Positions 24,399-33,083 of a stretch of DNA of 34,133 nt are shown here, piece after piece (position 1 is the stretch's first letter; each line of letters opens with the position of its first letter). The notes under the pieces were generated by a model. That model saw only the letters and a program-made list of their open reading frames with translations, was not told the DNA's origin and made no database searches. This DNA comes from Candidatus Cacconaster scatequi (GTDB taxonomy: Bacteria; Bacteroidota; Bacteroidia; Bacteroidales; UBA932). The position numbers were made by a program, and so were the translations under genes. The stretch is from positions 1 through 34,133 of the forward strand of contig JAGHTO010000017.1 of the NCBI GenBank assembly GCA_018065305.1, read 5' to 3'.

Positions 24399-25070
24399 AT
24401 GTTCACAGAAAACAACTGCATAGTTGAATTCAAAAACGCCGACATTACGAACGGTGAGATAGTTATCGTCGAGAACGTAAACTTCACGCTCGACCGCGGC
24501 GAGTTCGTTTATCTAACAGGCAAAGTCGGCTGCGGAAAGACATCCATCATCAGAACCCTGACAGGCGAGAATCCCCTCGCCGCAGGATATTGCCGCGTCG
24601 CGGATTTCGATTTGTCATCTCTGAAGAAGAAGCAGATTCCCTATCTGAGACGCAGCATTGGAATCATCTTCCAGGACTTCCAGCTCCTTATGGACCGTTC
24701 GATTGAAGACAATATGCGTTTTGTACTGCGCTCCACCGGATGGAAGGACAGAGTTCTGATGGACGAAAGGATAGAAAAGGTTCTCAAACTGGTCGGCCTC
24801 ACCTCCAAAGGCCACCGGATGCCCCACCAGTTGTCCGGAGGAGAACAGCAGAGGGCAGTAATTGCGCGTTCAATCCTCAATGGTCCGGAGCTGATACTTG
24901 CCGATGAACCGACGGGCAATCTTGACGAACAGACCGCACACGAGATAATGCAGCTGCTTCTCAAGATTAACTCTTCAGGAACGGCAGTGATAATGGTGAC
25001 CCACAACCAGAGCTTGATGAACGACTATCCCGCACGCACCCTGATATGCGAAAACGGTACCTGCAGATAA
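24399..25070 (+). CDS. ftsE: FtsE-like ABC transporter ATPase
   Basis: 223 residues. Walker A GKVGCGKTS (41-49), Q-loop in IIFQDFQLL, signature LSGGEQQR (145-152), Walker B LILADEPTG (165-173) and switch His in MVTHNQ. Length and the RRSIGIIFQDFQLL block fit FtsE, which with the membrane protein FtsX controls peptidoglycan hydrolases at the division site. FtsX is not adjacent here, so the call rests on similarity; LolD- or MacB-type ATPases are the alternative. The gene overlaps nth by 25 bases. Confidence 0.85.
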   Translation: MFTENNCIVEFKNADITNGEIVIVENVNFTLDRGEFVYLTGKVGCGKTSIIRTLTGENPLAAGYCRVADFDLSSLKKKQIPYLRRSIGIIFQDFQLLMDRSIEDNMRFVLRSTGWKDRVLMDERIEKVLKLVGLTSKGHRMPHQLSGGEQQRAVIARSILNGPELILADEPTGNLDEQTAHEIMQLLLKINSSGTAVIMVTHNQSLMNDYPARTLICENGTCR

Positions 25071-25684
25071 TCGACTGGTTCGGCAGAAATATGCCGCAGG
25101 CTGAGAGCGAACTGAATTTCGAGTCCCCCTACCAGCTGATTGTCGCCGTCATTCTGTCAGCGCAATGCACCGACAGGAGAGTGAATATGGTCACCCCCGC
25201 CCTCTTCAGGAGATATCCGGACATACGCTCTCTGGCAGAGGCTTCTCCGGAAGACATTTTCCCCATCATCCGCTCAATATCATACCCCAACAGCAAGGCT
25301 GCTCACCTTTCGGGTATGGCCAGAATGGTAGTCTCGGATTTCAACGGGGAGATACCGCAAGATATCGACAGCCTGATGAAACTGCCCGGAGTCGGCAGAA
25401 AAACAGCCAACGTCGTCTCATCCATCATATATTCCGAACCTGTCATCGCCGTGGACACGCATGTATTCAGAGTAGCTCACAGACTCGGGCTCTCAAACGG
25501 GAAGACCCCTTTCGCCGTAGAGAAAGATCTCGAAAAAGGGTTTCCTCCCGAATTGCGTCCCAAAGCCCACCACTGGCTGATTCTCCACGGACGGTATGTC
25601 TGCACCGCGCGCGCTCCCAAATGCGGGGAATGCGGCCTTGCCCCATTCTGCAAAACACACGTCGCCGATGAAAGGAAGCAATGA
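25046..25684 (+). CDS. nth: Endonuclease III (DNA glycosylase/AP lyase)
   Basis: 212 residues, the usual size. The helix-hairpin-helix is LPGVGRKTA (113-121) with catalytic Lys119, and the catalytic Asp137 lies in VDTHVFR. The C-terminal [4Fe-4S] ligands are Cys186, Cys193, Cys196 and Cys202 (C-X6-C-X2-C-X5-C). The enzyme removes oxidised pyrimidines in base excision repair. It begins inside the last 25 bases of ftsE in another frame and ends inside the start of xerD, so the three genes are one operon. Confidence 0.96.
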   Translation: MRKRYLQIIDWFGRNMPQAESELNFESPYQLIVAVILSAQCTDRRVNMVTPALFRRYPDIRSLAEASPEDIFPIIRSISYPNSKAAHLSGMARMVVSDFNGEIPQDIDSLMKLPGVGRKTANVVSSIIYSEPVIAVDTHVFRVAHRLGLSNGKTPFAVEKDLEKGFPPELRPKAHHWLILHGRYVCTARAPKCGECGLAPFCKTHVADERKQ

Positions 25685-26573
25685 CAGTTACGGAGATATC
25701 CTCTCGGAATACCGGAGTTATCTGACACTTGAGTGCAATCTGAGCGACAACACCGTAAAGAGTTATCTGTCAGACTGCAACAAGTATTTCGAGTTTCTCT
25801 CGGAGGCAGGTGCCGACCCATTGTCGGCAGGGTATGAAGAACTGTCGGAATTCATTGGACGGCAAGCTTCGGAAGGGGTCACGAAAAGGACTCAGGCGAG
25901 AATCGTAAGCGCACTGAAAAGTCTGTACAAATTTCTCTGCACGGAAGGCCTTGTCAGGGAGGATCCCTGCAGCAGGATAGAAGCGCCGAAAATCACCCCA
26001 TATCTGCCGGCCGTGCTTTCAGTGGATGAAGTGGAAAGGATACTGAATTCCGTTGATCTGTCAAGGAGCGGAGGTCATCGGGACAGGTGTGCCCTGGAAA
26101 TTCTCTACTCCTGCGGCTTGCGTGTAAGCGAACTGACAAATCTCAGGATATCAGATATTTATCTCGCAGAGGGATTCATCATGGTCACAGGAAAAGGGAG
26201 CAAGCAAAGACTCGTCCCCCTGGGGGATCCGGCGGCAAAAGCCATAAGGCTCTATCTTGACAGGAGACGTACGGCCCGCATCACCTCACAGGCGGAGGAC
26301 ATATTGTTTCTGAACGACCGGGGAGAAAAACTGTCAAGAGTTTCGATATTCAAAATGGTCAAGGCGCAGGCCGCCGCGGCAGGAATCACAAAGGAGATAT
26401 CCCCCCACACCTTCAGGCATAGTTTCGCCACCCACCTTATCGAAAACGGAGCTGACCTGCGCGCCGTCCAGCAGATGCTGGGACACGAGAGCATACTCAC
26501 CACGGAAATCTACACCCACATCGATTCATCGAAGTGGCAGTCCTCTGTCCTGAAATTCCACCCCAGGAGATAA
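25668..26573 (+). CDS. xerD: Tyrosine recombinase XerD (or XerC)
   Basis: 301 residues from ATG 25668, which overlaps nth by 17 bases. An earlier in-frame ATG at 25596 would add 24 residues with no family match. The N-terminal SAM-like core-binding domain (about 5-90) and the catalytic domain are complete: Arg152 (CGLRVSEL), Lys176 (GKGSKQR), His247/Arg250 (PHTFRHSFATHL), His273 (LGHESI) and Tyr282 (EIYTHID). Such proteins resolve chromosome dimers at dif together with a second Xer. Length, context with ftsE and a lack of neighbouring mobile genes favour the housekeeping role. XerC versus XerD is not certain. Confidence 0.9.
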   Translation: MKGSNDSYGDILSEYRSYLTLECNLSDNTVKSYLSDCNKYFEFLSEAGADPLSAGYEELSEFIGRQASEGVTKRTQARIVSALKSLYKFLCTEGLVREDPCSRIEAPKITPYLPAVLSVDEVERILNSVDLSRSGGHRDRCALEILYSCGLRVSELTNLRISDIYLAEGFIMVTGKGSKQRLVPLGDPAAKAIRLYLDRRRTARITSQAEDILFLNDRGEKLSRVSIFKMVKAQAAAAGITKEISPHTFRHSFATHLIENGADLRAVQQMLGHESILTTEIYTHIDSSKWQSSVLKFHPRR

Positions 26574-26610
26574 AAAAGAAGAGACCGACCTGAAAAACAG
26601 GTCGGTCTCT
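26572..26610 (-). terminator. Intrinsic terminator of the tRNA-Leu gene
   Basis: A perfect 13-bp stem, AGAGACCGACCTG (26580-26592) with CAGGTCGGTCTCT (26598-26610), closes a 5-base loop. On the minus strand it is followed by TTCTTTTTT (26580-26572). On the plus strand it lies 7 bases after the xerD stop but lacks a downstream T-run, so it serves mainly the tRNA. Confidence 0.9.
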
Positions 26611-26611
26611 G

Positions 26612-26697
26612 TGCCCAGGACAAGACTCGAACTTGCACGCCCTATAGCGGGCACCAGCCCCTCAAGCTGGCGTGTCTACCAATTTCACCACCTGGGC
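26612..26697 (-). tRNA. tRNA-Leu(GAG)
   Basis: The 86-nt minus-strand sequence has acceptor GCCCAGG with CCTGGGC plus discriminator A, and an anticodon stem CCAGC/GCTGG with loop TTGAGGG, anticodon GAG. It has a long class II variable arm (TGCCCGCTATAGGGCGT) and T arm AGTTCGAGTC region. CCA is not encoded. The promoter core TATATTTG lies at 26717-26710. Confidence 0.96.
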
Positions 26698-26709
26698 GAA
26701 TCGGGACTG

Positions 26710-26740
26710 CAAATATACTTCAATTTTTATTAAATACAAT
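26710..26740 (-). promoter_or_regulatory. Promoter of tRNA-Leu (ATTG-N19-TATATTTG)
   Basis: The minus strand reads TATATTTG at 26717-26710, with ATTG (26740-26737) 19 bases upstream as a weaker -33 box. The following GCAGTCCC is identical to the tRNA-Lys leader. The region between it and the DUF2207 stop is AT-rich with no clear terminator. Confidence 0.75.
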
Positions 26741-26754
26741 AATTTTTAAAAAAA

Positions 26755-28419
26755 TTATCGGGCTCCCCCGCCAAAGCCGCCGCCGGAAAAGCCGCCGCCC
26801 CCTCCGAATGACGAGAAACCTCCGTGACCGGCAACGGAAGAAGCTGTCTGAGCTGAAACCACCTTGGTCATTGACATACCGTAATGATTGGAGAGGAATA
26901 TCACCCTATGGAAAGTGGAGTAATCGTATCCGACAACCTCTTCGAATGCCTTTGGATTGATTTCCCTGAGTTCCTCCGCCACTTTATCCGCAATTCCGAA
27001 GAGAGCCGCATAGACAAGATAGTCCTGCCACAGGACAACCTCCGCGGATTTTCTCTCATTGATGAGAGTAGCCTCCTTGAGGAACTTGCGGAGACCTATC
27101 ACTCCCCTCGCCTGCTCCTGACCGGACGGCAGGAACCTGCCGCCCTCAGTATATCCGTCTTCCCTGAGATTGCCGGAGCCTTCGCTCTTGACAGAATCAA
27201 GCCAGGCCTGAATCTCCTTTGAGTGGCGGGAAGCCCAACGGGGAAATTCCTTCTCCTGAAGAATCCTGTCCGCTCCAGCTGCGGATTCGAGCAATCTGTA
27301 AAGTTCCATCATGGTCCCATTGAGGGAGTCCGGGCTGGCGGGGCCGTCGAGAACGATGTCCACCTTTTTCCTGCCATTGTTCGCAACGGTGATATACTGA
27401 TTCTGCAGAAGCCTGAGAATCATCGCCCCTGCAATGCCGCCTCCGGAACGGGCAACACTGCCCTGAACCAATACGCTTTCAGCCTCCAGCAGATTGCCCC
27501 GGAAAGGAATGTCGCGGAAGAATCCGATTTCCTTCAGGGACTTGACTCCGAAAATCCGAAGATTGCGCCTGCGGACAACAACGAATCCCAGCCAAACCAT
27601 AAAAACCGCGCAAAGTCCGAAAAAAGCGAACAATATCCACGGTGAAAAACCTTCATCCTGAGAATCCAGATATTCCTGATATGCACTTCCCTTGAAAGCA
27701 GTCTCCTGAAGTTCAGCGAAATCGACATCCCGAACACTGCCCGAATTGAAAATGCCCTTGTTGAAACGGGCGAGGAGAATAACCGAATACTGGTCCGAGA
27801 CAAAAGGAGTCTCTGTCCGGGCTCTGATTTCTCCATCCTCAAATCCTACCACCCCCTCGTATCCGAATGCCCATACCGCAGCGTTATCTTCATCAAAAGA
27901 TTGATTTTCAGACTTTAAAGTGACTGATATCTTTTGCGGACGGGGTCTGATGCCGGGCGAAACAAACTGGATATGCAGAGCATCATAGTCGTTCAGAGAT
28001 TTGACTGCATTCGTCATCGTATATGAAACGGTGAACGTGTGCTTTCCGTGAGATCCGAGCCCCCAGCACAGTTCGCAGCCCTCCCTTTTCGTCACGATTC
28101 CGCACTTGAAAGCCTTCTGCTCGATGGTACGGTCAACATCCCACTCCCCGACGTTTTCAAAATTGCGGCCGTCCCCATTTACAGACAAACCCGTTATCTC
28201 TATATCTCCCAGATTATTGCGGACAAGGTACCATTCCGTTCCCTCATAGATTTCCACACTCCACACTTCGGTCACGGCTGCGCTTCCGTCTCCGGAAAGG
28301 ACCGCCGTGATTGAGATGCTGTCCACAGACGACACCTCCCTGCCGTAAGAGAAGTCCGACAGGGAAACAAATGCCGCCACTGAGAGCAGGGCGGCAAATA
28401 TTTTCATAAGCCGGTTCAT
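26755..28419 (-). CDS. DUF2207-domain membrane protein with Gly-rich tail
   Basis: 554 residues. A signal peptide (ends near residue 26; ATG 28419 or MKIF at 28407 are both possible starts) is followed by a β-rich extracytoplasmic DUF2207 domain (about 27-240) with DGSAAVTEVWSVEIYEGTEWYLVRNNL. One membrane helix lies near 264-285 (SPWILFAFFGLCAVFMVWLGFVVV). The cytoplasmic part contains GGIAGAMILRLLQNQYITV, FLKEATLINER and LVYAALFGIADKVAEEL. The last 25 residues are almost only Gly, Ser and Phe. The domain order is typical of DUF2207 proteins, whose function is unknown. It follows the lemA gene by 8 bases. Confidence 0.85.
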   Translation of the reverse strand: MNRLMKIFAALLSVAAFVSLSDFSYGREVSSVDSISITAVLSGDGSAAVTEVWSVEIYEGTEWYLVRNNLGDIEITGLSVNGDGRNFENVGEWDVDRTIEQKAFKCGIVTKREGCELCWGLGSHGKHTFTVSYTMTNAVKSLNDYDALHIQFVSPGIRPRPQKISVTLKSENQSFDEDNAAVWAFGYEGVVGFEDGEIRARTETPFVSDQYSVILLARFNKGIFNSGSVRDVDFAELQETAFKGSAYQEYLDSQDEGFSPWILFAFFGLCAVFMVWLGFVVVRRRNLRIFGVKSLKEIGFFRDIPFRGNLLEAESVLVQGSVARSGGGIAGAMILRLLQNQYITVANNGRKKVDIVLDGPASPDSLNGTMMELYRLLESAAGADRILQEKEFPRWASRHSKEIQAWLDSVKSEGSGNLREDGYTEGGRFLPSGQEQARGVIGLRKFLKEATLINERKSAEVVLWQDYLVYAALFGIADKVAEELREINPKAFEEVVGYDYSTFHRVIFLSNHYGMSMTKVVSAQTASSVAGHGGFSSFGGGGGFSGGGFGGGAR

Positions 28420-28427
28420 AGGGAACC

Positions 28428-28976
28428 TCAGATTTTCATTGAAGGCATCCGGTCCTTGCCCTGATTCTCCACGAGATATTCCTTTACGGCATATCCGAGG
28501 ATTCCTGCAACCACGTTGCTGGGGAACTGGCGGACAATCCTGTTGAAGGAGGTGACGGAGTCGTTGTAGACCATACGGCTCATACGCACCTGATTTTCAT
28601 ACTGGTTGACGCTGTCCATCGTCTTGGTGTAGGTTTCGCTGGCCTTCAGCTGGGGATATTGTTCCGCAACAGCTACGATACGGCTCACCGCATTGTTGAG
28701 AAGAGACTCCTGAGCATTGGCATCAGCCGAGGTGCTGGATGCGGTGATGGCCTTGCGCTGGGCTATCACCTGCTGAAGAGTGTTGAACTCATATTCGGAA
28801 TAGGACTTGGTAAGCTCCGCGAGGGCTGTCAATGCATCCCAGCGGCTTGCCTGCTGGACGCCTATCTGACTGAGGGAGTTCTTGCAAAGTTCTTCCTTGC
28901 TGACAAGTCTGCGCTGCACGCCCACGAACCAGAGGACGATTAGCGCAACAACGGCGATAATTATTATTGTTGTCAT
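28428..28976 (-). CDS. lemA: LemA family protein
   Basis: 182 residues. One N-terminal membrane helix (IIIIAVVALIVLWFVGV) is followed by an α-helical domain with ELCKNSLSQIGVQQASRWDAL, QYPQLKASETYTKTMDSVNQYENQVRMSRMVYNDSV and FNRIVRQFPSNVVAGILGY, the standard LemA blocks. The pair LemA plus DUF2207 is common in bacteria; the biochemical role is not established. The family's usual TPM-domain partner is absent here. No promoter match was found in the 52 bases before the repeat element. Confidence 0.9.
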   Translation of the reverse strand: MTTIIIIAVVALIVLWFVGVQRRLVSKEELCKNSLSQIGVQQASRWDALTALAELTKSYSEYEFNTLQQVIAQRKAITASSTSADANAQESLLNNAVSRIVAVAEQYPQLKASETYTKTMDSVNQYENQVRMSRMVYNDSVTSFNRIVRQFPSNVVAGILGYAVKEYLVENQGKDRMPSMKI

Positions 28977-29018
28977 AGTGTATTATGTATGTTTTCTAAA
29001 TTCCACATTTACCTGTTG

Positions 29019-29149
29019 CCGCTGAAAATTGGCGGATTGTCTGTCACTTGTGAGAACCTAAGCACCCGCGCTTGATAGCGGGAGGGGCCCAGCGTCAGCT
29101 GGGAGGGATGAGCGAAGCGAAGTTCGAACGAGTGACAGACAGGAGCCAT
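29019..29149. repeat. Modular structured intergenic repeat, copy 2
   Basis: This shorter copy shares the ordered blocks of 10730-10921: CCGC..GCGG hairpin, TTGGCGGATTGTCTGTCA, ACCTAAGCACCCGCGCTT, TAGCGG, AGCGAAGCGAAGT-CGA and TGACAGACAGGAGCCA. The terminal stem is TGTCTGTCACTTGT with ACGAGTGACAGACA, one T·G wobble. Relative to copy 1 three pairs differ on both sides and remain paired. The interior has CCCAGC/GCTGGG (29088-29103) in place of the three hairpins of copy 1. It lies 11 bases past the guaA stop and upstream of lemA. Confidence 0.85.
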
Positions 29150-29160
29150 AAATCCTATTA

Positions 29161-30120
29161 TTACTCCCATTCTATTGTCGCAGGCGGTTTGGGAGAGATG
29201 TCGTAAACGACTCTGTTCACTCCCTCTACCTGAGAGATGATATCGGTGGCAACCTTCTGCAGGAATTCGAACGGAAGGTCGATGACCTGTGCGGTCACGG
29301 CATCCACTGAGTTTACGGCACGGAGGGCGATGACATTGTCGTATGTACGGCGACCGTCGGTAACGCCGGTACTGCGGACGGGGAGCAGCACTGCACCCGC
29401 CTGCCATATCTTGTCATACAGTCCGGCTGCACGCAGCGCATTGACATAGATTGCATCGGCCTCCTGAAGGATATGGATGCGCTCCGGAGTGACCTCTTCC
29501 AGACAACGGACTCCGAGGCCGGGACCGGGGAACGGGTGACGTCCGAGGAAATGGGCGTCCAGACCGAGTTCCGCCCCGACCTCGCGAACTTCATATTTAT
29601 ATAGATACTTGATCGGCTCCACAAGACCGAAATGGAGATCTTCGGGAAGGCCTCCAACATTGTGGTGGCTCTTGATGGTTCCCTTGTCGGAATGGGACTC
29701 GGCGATGTCAGGCCAGATTGTTCCCTGTGCAAGCCACTTAGCATCCTTGACCTTGCGTGCCTCCTCGGCGAAGATGTCGACGAATTTCTTGCCGATTATC
29801 TTGCGTTTCTGCTCCGGGTCGGTAACGCCCTTGAGGTCTGCAAAGAAACGGTCGGCGGCGCGTACGCCCACGACATTGAGGCCCATCCCTTCGTAATGCG
29901 CCAGAACGTCTTCAAATTCATTTTTGCGCAGAAGTCCGTGATCCACGAAAATACATACGAGATTATGGCCTATTGCCTTGTCTATCAGGCAGGCGACTAC
30001 AGTGGAATCCACTCCGCCGGAAAGTCCGAGAACGACGGTATCGTCCCCCACGGTATTCTTGATTTCAGCAATGGCATCAGCCACAAACTGCTTGGGATTG
30101 ATCTTTTCTCCGTTGTACAT
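29161..30120 (-). CDS. guaA: GMP synthase, ATP-pyrophosphatase subunit without glutaminase domain
   Basis: 319 residues from ATG 30120; longer in-frame starts run into the typA promoter region and match nothing. The protein aligns with only the C-terminal two-thirds of a normal fused GuaA of about 510 residues. It has the PP-loop [10 protein letters not shown] (31-40), [54 protein letters not shown] and the dimerisation end [19 protein letters not shown]. It would convert XMP to GMP using ammonia, or glutamine through a separate amidotransferase as in archaea. No amidotransferase gene lies next to it: the upstream neighbour is the divergent typA. The repeat element adjoins its 3' end. Confidence 0.93.
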   Translation of the reverse strand: MYNGEKINPKQFVADAIAEIKNTVGDDTVVLGLSGGVDSTVVACLIDKAIGHNLVCIFVDHGLLRKNEFEDVLAHYEGMGLNVVGVRAADRFFADLKGVTDPEQKRKIIGKKFVDIFAEEARKVKDAKWLAQGTIWPDIAESHSDKGTIKSHHNVGGLPEDLHFGLVEPIKYLYKYEVREVGAELGLDAHFLGRHPFPGPGLGVRCLEEVTPERIHILQEADAIYVNALRAAGLYDKIWQAGAVLLPVRSTGVTDGRRTYDNVIALRAVNSVDAVTAQVIDLPFEFLQKVATDIISQVEGVNRVVYDISPKPPATIEWE

Positions 30121-30186
30121 AGATTTTGAGTTTAATTTCAACCCTGCGAAGGTAATAAAAAAATAGTTTTTAAGGATTATTATTTC

Positions 30187-30194
30187 TACTTTTG
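30187..30194 (+). promoter_or_regulatory. -7 element (TACTTTTG) of typA
   Basis: TACTTTTG lies 20 bases upstream of the typA ATG at 30215. It has the same 8 bases as the tRNA-Lys -7 box. A T-rich block at 30166-30171 sits near the -33 position, without a clear TTTG. Confidence 0.6.
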
Positions 30195-30214
30195 CGCGAC
30201 CAAAATTGAAAGGT

Positions 30215-32014
30215 ATGCAGGACACCAGAAACATAGCCATCATAGCACACGTGGACCACGGAAAGACCACGTTGGTTGACAGGATGATATATCAAGCCCA
30301 GCTCACACGCAAGGCCGAAGACCTCAAGGAGCTGATTCTCGACAACAACGACCTTGAAAGGGAGCGAGGCATCACCATTCTGGCAAAGAACGTTTCCGTG
30401 CCATACAAAGGCATCAAGATAAACATCATCGACACTCCGGGCCACGCCGATTTCGGAGGTGAGGTGGAGCGCGTGCTCAATATGGCCGACGGCGTGCTGC
30501 TGCTTGTGGATGCATTCGAAGGGACCATGCCACAGACCAGGTTCGTCCTCCAGAAGGCAATAGAAATGGGGAAGAAACCCATTGTGGTCATAAACAAGGT
30601 GGACAAGTTGAACTGCCGTCCCGACGAGGTGAACGAAGAGGTGTTCGACCTGATGTTCTCTCTTGGAGCCACCGAGGAACAGCTTGATTTCAAGACCGTT
30701 TTCGGAAGTGCCAAACAGGGCTGGATGTCTTTGGACTGGCGACGTCCGACAACTGACATCACTCCCCTTCTGGATACCATAATAGAAGAGATTCCAGCTC
30801 CTGAGGTCAGGGAAGGAACTCCCCAGATGTTGATTTCATCGCTGGAATACTCCCCTTATGTAGGGCGTATCGCAGTGGGACGCATCACACGGGGAAGCCT
30901 TAAGGCAGGAATGGCGGTATCCCTGTGCAAGCGCTACGACATCGTGGAGAAGCAGAAGGTCAAGGAACTGATGGTGTTCGAGGGTCTTGACAAGAAAAAG
31001 GTCGACAGCGTGCAGTGCGGTGACATCTGCGCCGTTGTGGGTATCGACGGCTTTGAAATCGGAGATACAATCGCGGACATCGAGAATCCGGAGGCCCTCC
31101 CCCCTATCGCCGTGGACGAGCCAACGATGAGTATGACCTTCACAATCAACGACTCCCCCTTCTTTGGCCGCGAAGGCAAATTCGTCACTTCACGCCACAT
31201 ACGCGAAAGGCTTGAGAAGGAATTGGAGAAGAATCTGGCCCTCAGGGTGAAGCCCGGTGTCAACGCCGACTCCTTCGTGGTCTACGGCCGCGGAGTGCTT
31301 CACCTCTCCATACTCATCGAAACAATGAGGCGCGAAGGCTTCGAACTTCAAGTCGGACAGCCCCGTGTCCTCGACAAGACAATCAACGGCCAGCGCTGCG
31401 AACCTATCGAGTACCTCACCATCGACGTACCGGAGGAGTTCGTGGGCAAGGCCATCGAGTTCTCCACAAGGCGCAAGGCCGCTCTGATTCATATGGAAAC
31501 CAGAGGTGACAGAACCCACCTCGACTTCGAAATTCCCGCCCGCGGACTGATGGGGCTCCGCAGCAACCTGCTGACAGCCACTCAGGGAGAGGCTGTTGTC
31601 GCACACCGGTTCAAGGGCTACGAACCCTACAAGGGTGAAATAGAGAAGAGGACCAACGGCTCTCTCGTGGCAAACGAAACAGGGCTTGCCGTGGCATACG
31701 CGATGGACAAGCTTCAGGACAGAGGCCGCTTCTTCATCGACCCCGGTGAAGATGTCTATGCCGGACAGGTGGTCGGAGAGCATATCCGCGACTTCGACCT
31801 CAACATCAACGTCTGCAAGACCAAGAAGCTGACCAACGTCCGCGCAGCCGGAACCGACGAGAAGGTTATGCTCCCTCCTGCCGTGAAATTCTCTCTTGAA
31901 GAGGCTCTGGAGTACATACAGGAGGACGAGCTTGTCGAAGTCACTCCCGTATCGATGCGTATGCGCAAAATCCTTCTTGACGAAAACGCCCGCAAGCGCG
32001 CCGCCCGAAACTGA
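30215..32014 (+). CDS. typA: GTP-binding protein TypA/BipA
   Basis: 599 residues from ATG 30215; a TTG three codons upstream is in frame but less likely. G1 AHVDHGKTT (11-19), switch I RERGITI, G3 [15 protein letters not shown]4 NKVDK and G5 GSAKQG are all present. The EF-G-like domains follow, and the BipA-specific C-terminal domain with [15 protein letters not shown] and [11 protein letters not shown] is complete. BipA is a ribosome-associated GTPase acting in 50S assembly and stress adaptation. It is transcribed alone. Confidence 0.97.
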   Translation: MQDTRNIAIIAHVDHGKTTLVDRMIYQAQLTRKAEDLKELILDNNDLERERGITILAKNVSVPYKGIKINIIDTPGHADFGGEVERVLNMADGVLLLVDAFEGTMPQTRFVLQKAIEMGKKPIVVINKVDKLNCRPDEVNEEVFDLMFSLGATEEQLDFKTVFGSAKQGWMSLDWRRPTTDITPLLDTIIEEIPAPEVREGTPQMLISSLEYSPYVGRIAVGRITRGSLKAGMAVSLCKRYDIVEKQKVKELMVFEGLDKKKVDSVQCGDICAVVGIDGFEIGDTIADIENPEALPPIAVDEPTMSMTFTINDSPFFGREGKFVTSRHIRERLEKELEKNLALRVKPGVNADSFVVYGRGVLHLSILIETMRREGFELQVGQPRVLDKTINGQRCEPIEYLTIDVPEEFVGKAIEFSTRRKAALIHMETRGDRTHLDFEIPARGLMGLRSNLLTATQGEAVVAHRFKGYEPYKGEIEKRTNGSLVANETGLAVAYAMDKLQDRGRFFIDPGEDVYAGQVVGEHIRDFDLNINVCKTKKLTNVRAAGTDEKVMLPPAVKFSLEEALEYIQEDELVEVTPVSMRMRKILLDENARKRAARN

Positions 32015-32023
32015 TTCCGCTTG

Positions 32024-32041
32024 CGTAATACGCGAGTTTTT
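32024..32041 (+). terminator. Weak possible terminator after typA
   Basis: GCGT-AAT-ACGC forms a 4-bp hairpin followed after GAG by five T. A second hairpin, GGCAGTG..CACTGCC-like with a bulge, lies at about 32078-32101 but has no T-run. The stem is short, so this is tentative. Confidence 0.3.
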
Positions 32042-32120
32042 GCGCAACTAGTCGCGCTCCACCCTTCTTGGCATCAGTCAGGCGGGCAGTGGATGCTCAT
32101 CACTGCCGGAAGCAGGCAGT

Positions 32121-33068
32121 TCACTGAAGTTTCCTGCACAGCTCAGCTATGTACTCCGGAGTGAAGTTGTAGTCTTTCAACAATTCGGCGGGTGTTCCTG
32201 ACTCGCCCCAGCGGTCGGCTCCATTGAGAAGTTTCACCTTGCAGGCGGCTCCTTCCTGGGCGAGAACCGTACAAACGGCTTCTCCGAGCCCACCGGCAAG
32301 ATTGTGCTCCTCGCAGATCACACAACGTCCAGTCTTGTCGAGGGATGCAAGGATGGTCTTGGTGTCGAGAGGCTTGATTGTGGCAACATTGATTACTTCA
32401 GCACTAACGCCACCCTTTTCAAGAAGAGTGGCAGCCTGGAGGCAGGGCCATACCAGATGGCCGTAGCAGAGTATCGTCACGTCCTTGCCCGGATTCATAA
32501 CATAAGCTTTGCCTATCTCAAATTTCTGGTCGGGAGCCGTAAATACGGGAACTACGGGACGGCCGAAACGCAGATAGACGGGACCTTCGTATTCAGCTGC
32601 GGCAACGGTTGCGGCAACAGCCTGGTTGTAATCGCATGGAGCCACGACTGTCATTCCTGGAAGCGCTCGCATAAGGGCCACGTCCTCCATTGTCTGATGA
32701 GTGGCACCGTCCTCTCCGAGAGTGATGCCGGCGTGTGAAGAAGCAATCTTCACATTTGTGTTGCCATAGGCTATCTCCTGGCGCACCTGGTCATAGATAC
32801 GACCTGAAACAAACTCTGCAAAAGAGCCGATGAAGGGGATTTTACCTGTAATGGCAAGGCCTGCGGCCACACCTGCCATATTGGCTTCGGCTATACCGCA
32901 CTCATAGAAGCGTCCGGGATATTTTTTCGCAAAGTCGCCCATCTTCAGAGAAGGGGTAAGGTCGGCCACGAGGCCAACTACTGCGGGATTCTTATCTGCC
33001 GCGATGACAAGACCTGCACCGAATCCGCTGCGGGTGTCCTTGTTGTCAAGTATCTTGTATTCTGTCAT
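32121..33068 (-). CDS. Transketolase, C-terminal subunit
   Basis: 315 residues, matching the pyrimidine-binding and C-terminal domains of transketolase. The cofactor-activating Glu61 lies in FYECGIAEANMAGVAAG. SHAGITLGEDGATHQTMED, a transketolase block, separates it from DXS. VRQEIAYGNTNVKI and LRFGRPVVPVF also fit. With the N-terminal subunit 15 bases upstream it forms a split transketolase, which moves two-carbon units between pentose phosphates with thiamine diphosphate. It belongs to a pentose operon with the FGGY kinase upstream. Confidence 0.93.
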   Translation of the reverse strand: MTEYKILDNKDTRSGFGAGLVIAADKNPAVVGLVADLTPSLKMGDFAKKYPGRFYECGIAEANMAGVAAGLAITGKIPFIGSFAEFVSGRIYDQVRQEIAYGNTNVKIASSHAGITLGEDGATHQTMEDVALMRALPGMTVVAPCDYNQAVAATVAAAEYEGPVYLRFGRPVVPVFTAPDQKFEIGKAYVMNPGKDVTILCYGHLVWPCLQAATLLEKGGVSAEVINVATIKPLDTKTILASLDKTGRCVICEEHNLAGGLGEAVCTVLAQEGAACKVKLLNGADRWGESGTPAELLKDYNFTPEYIAELCRKLQ

Positions 33069-33083
33069 GATTGTGTCCTCCTG

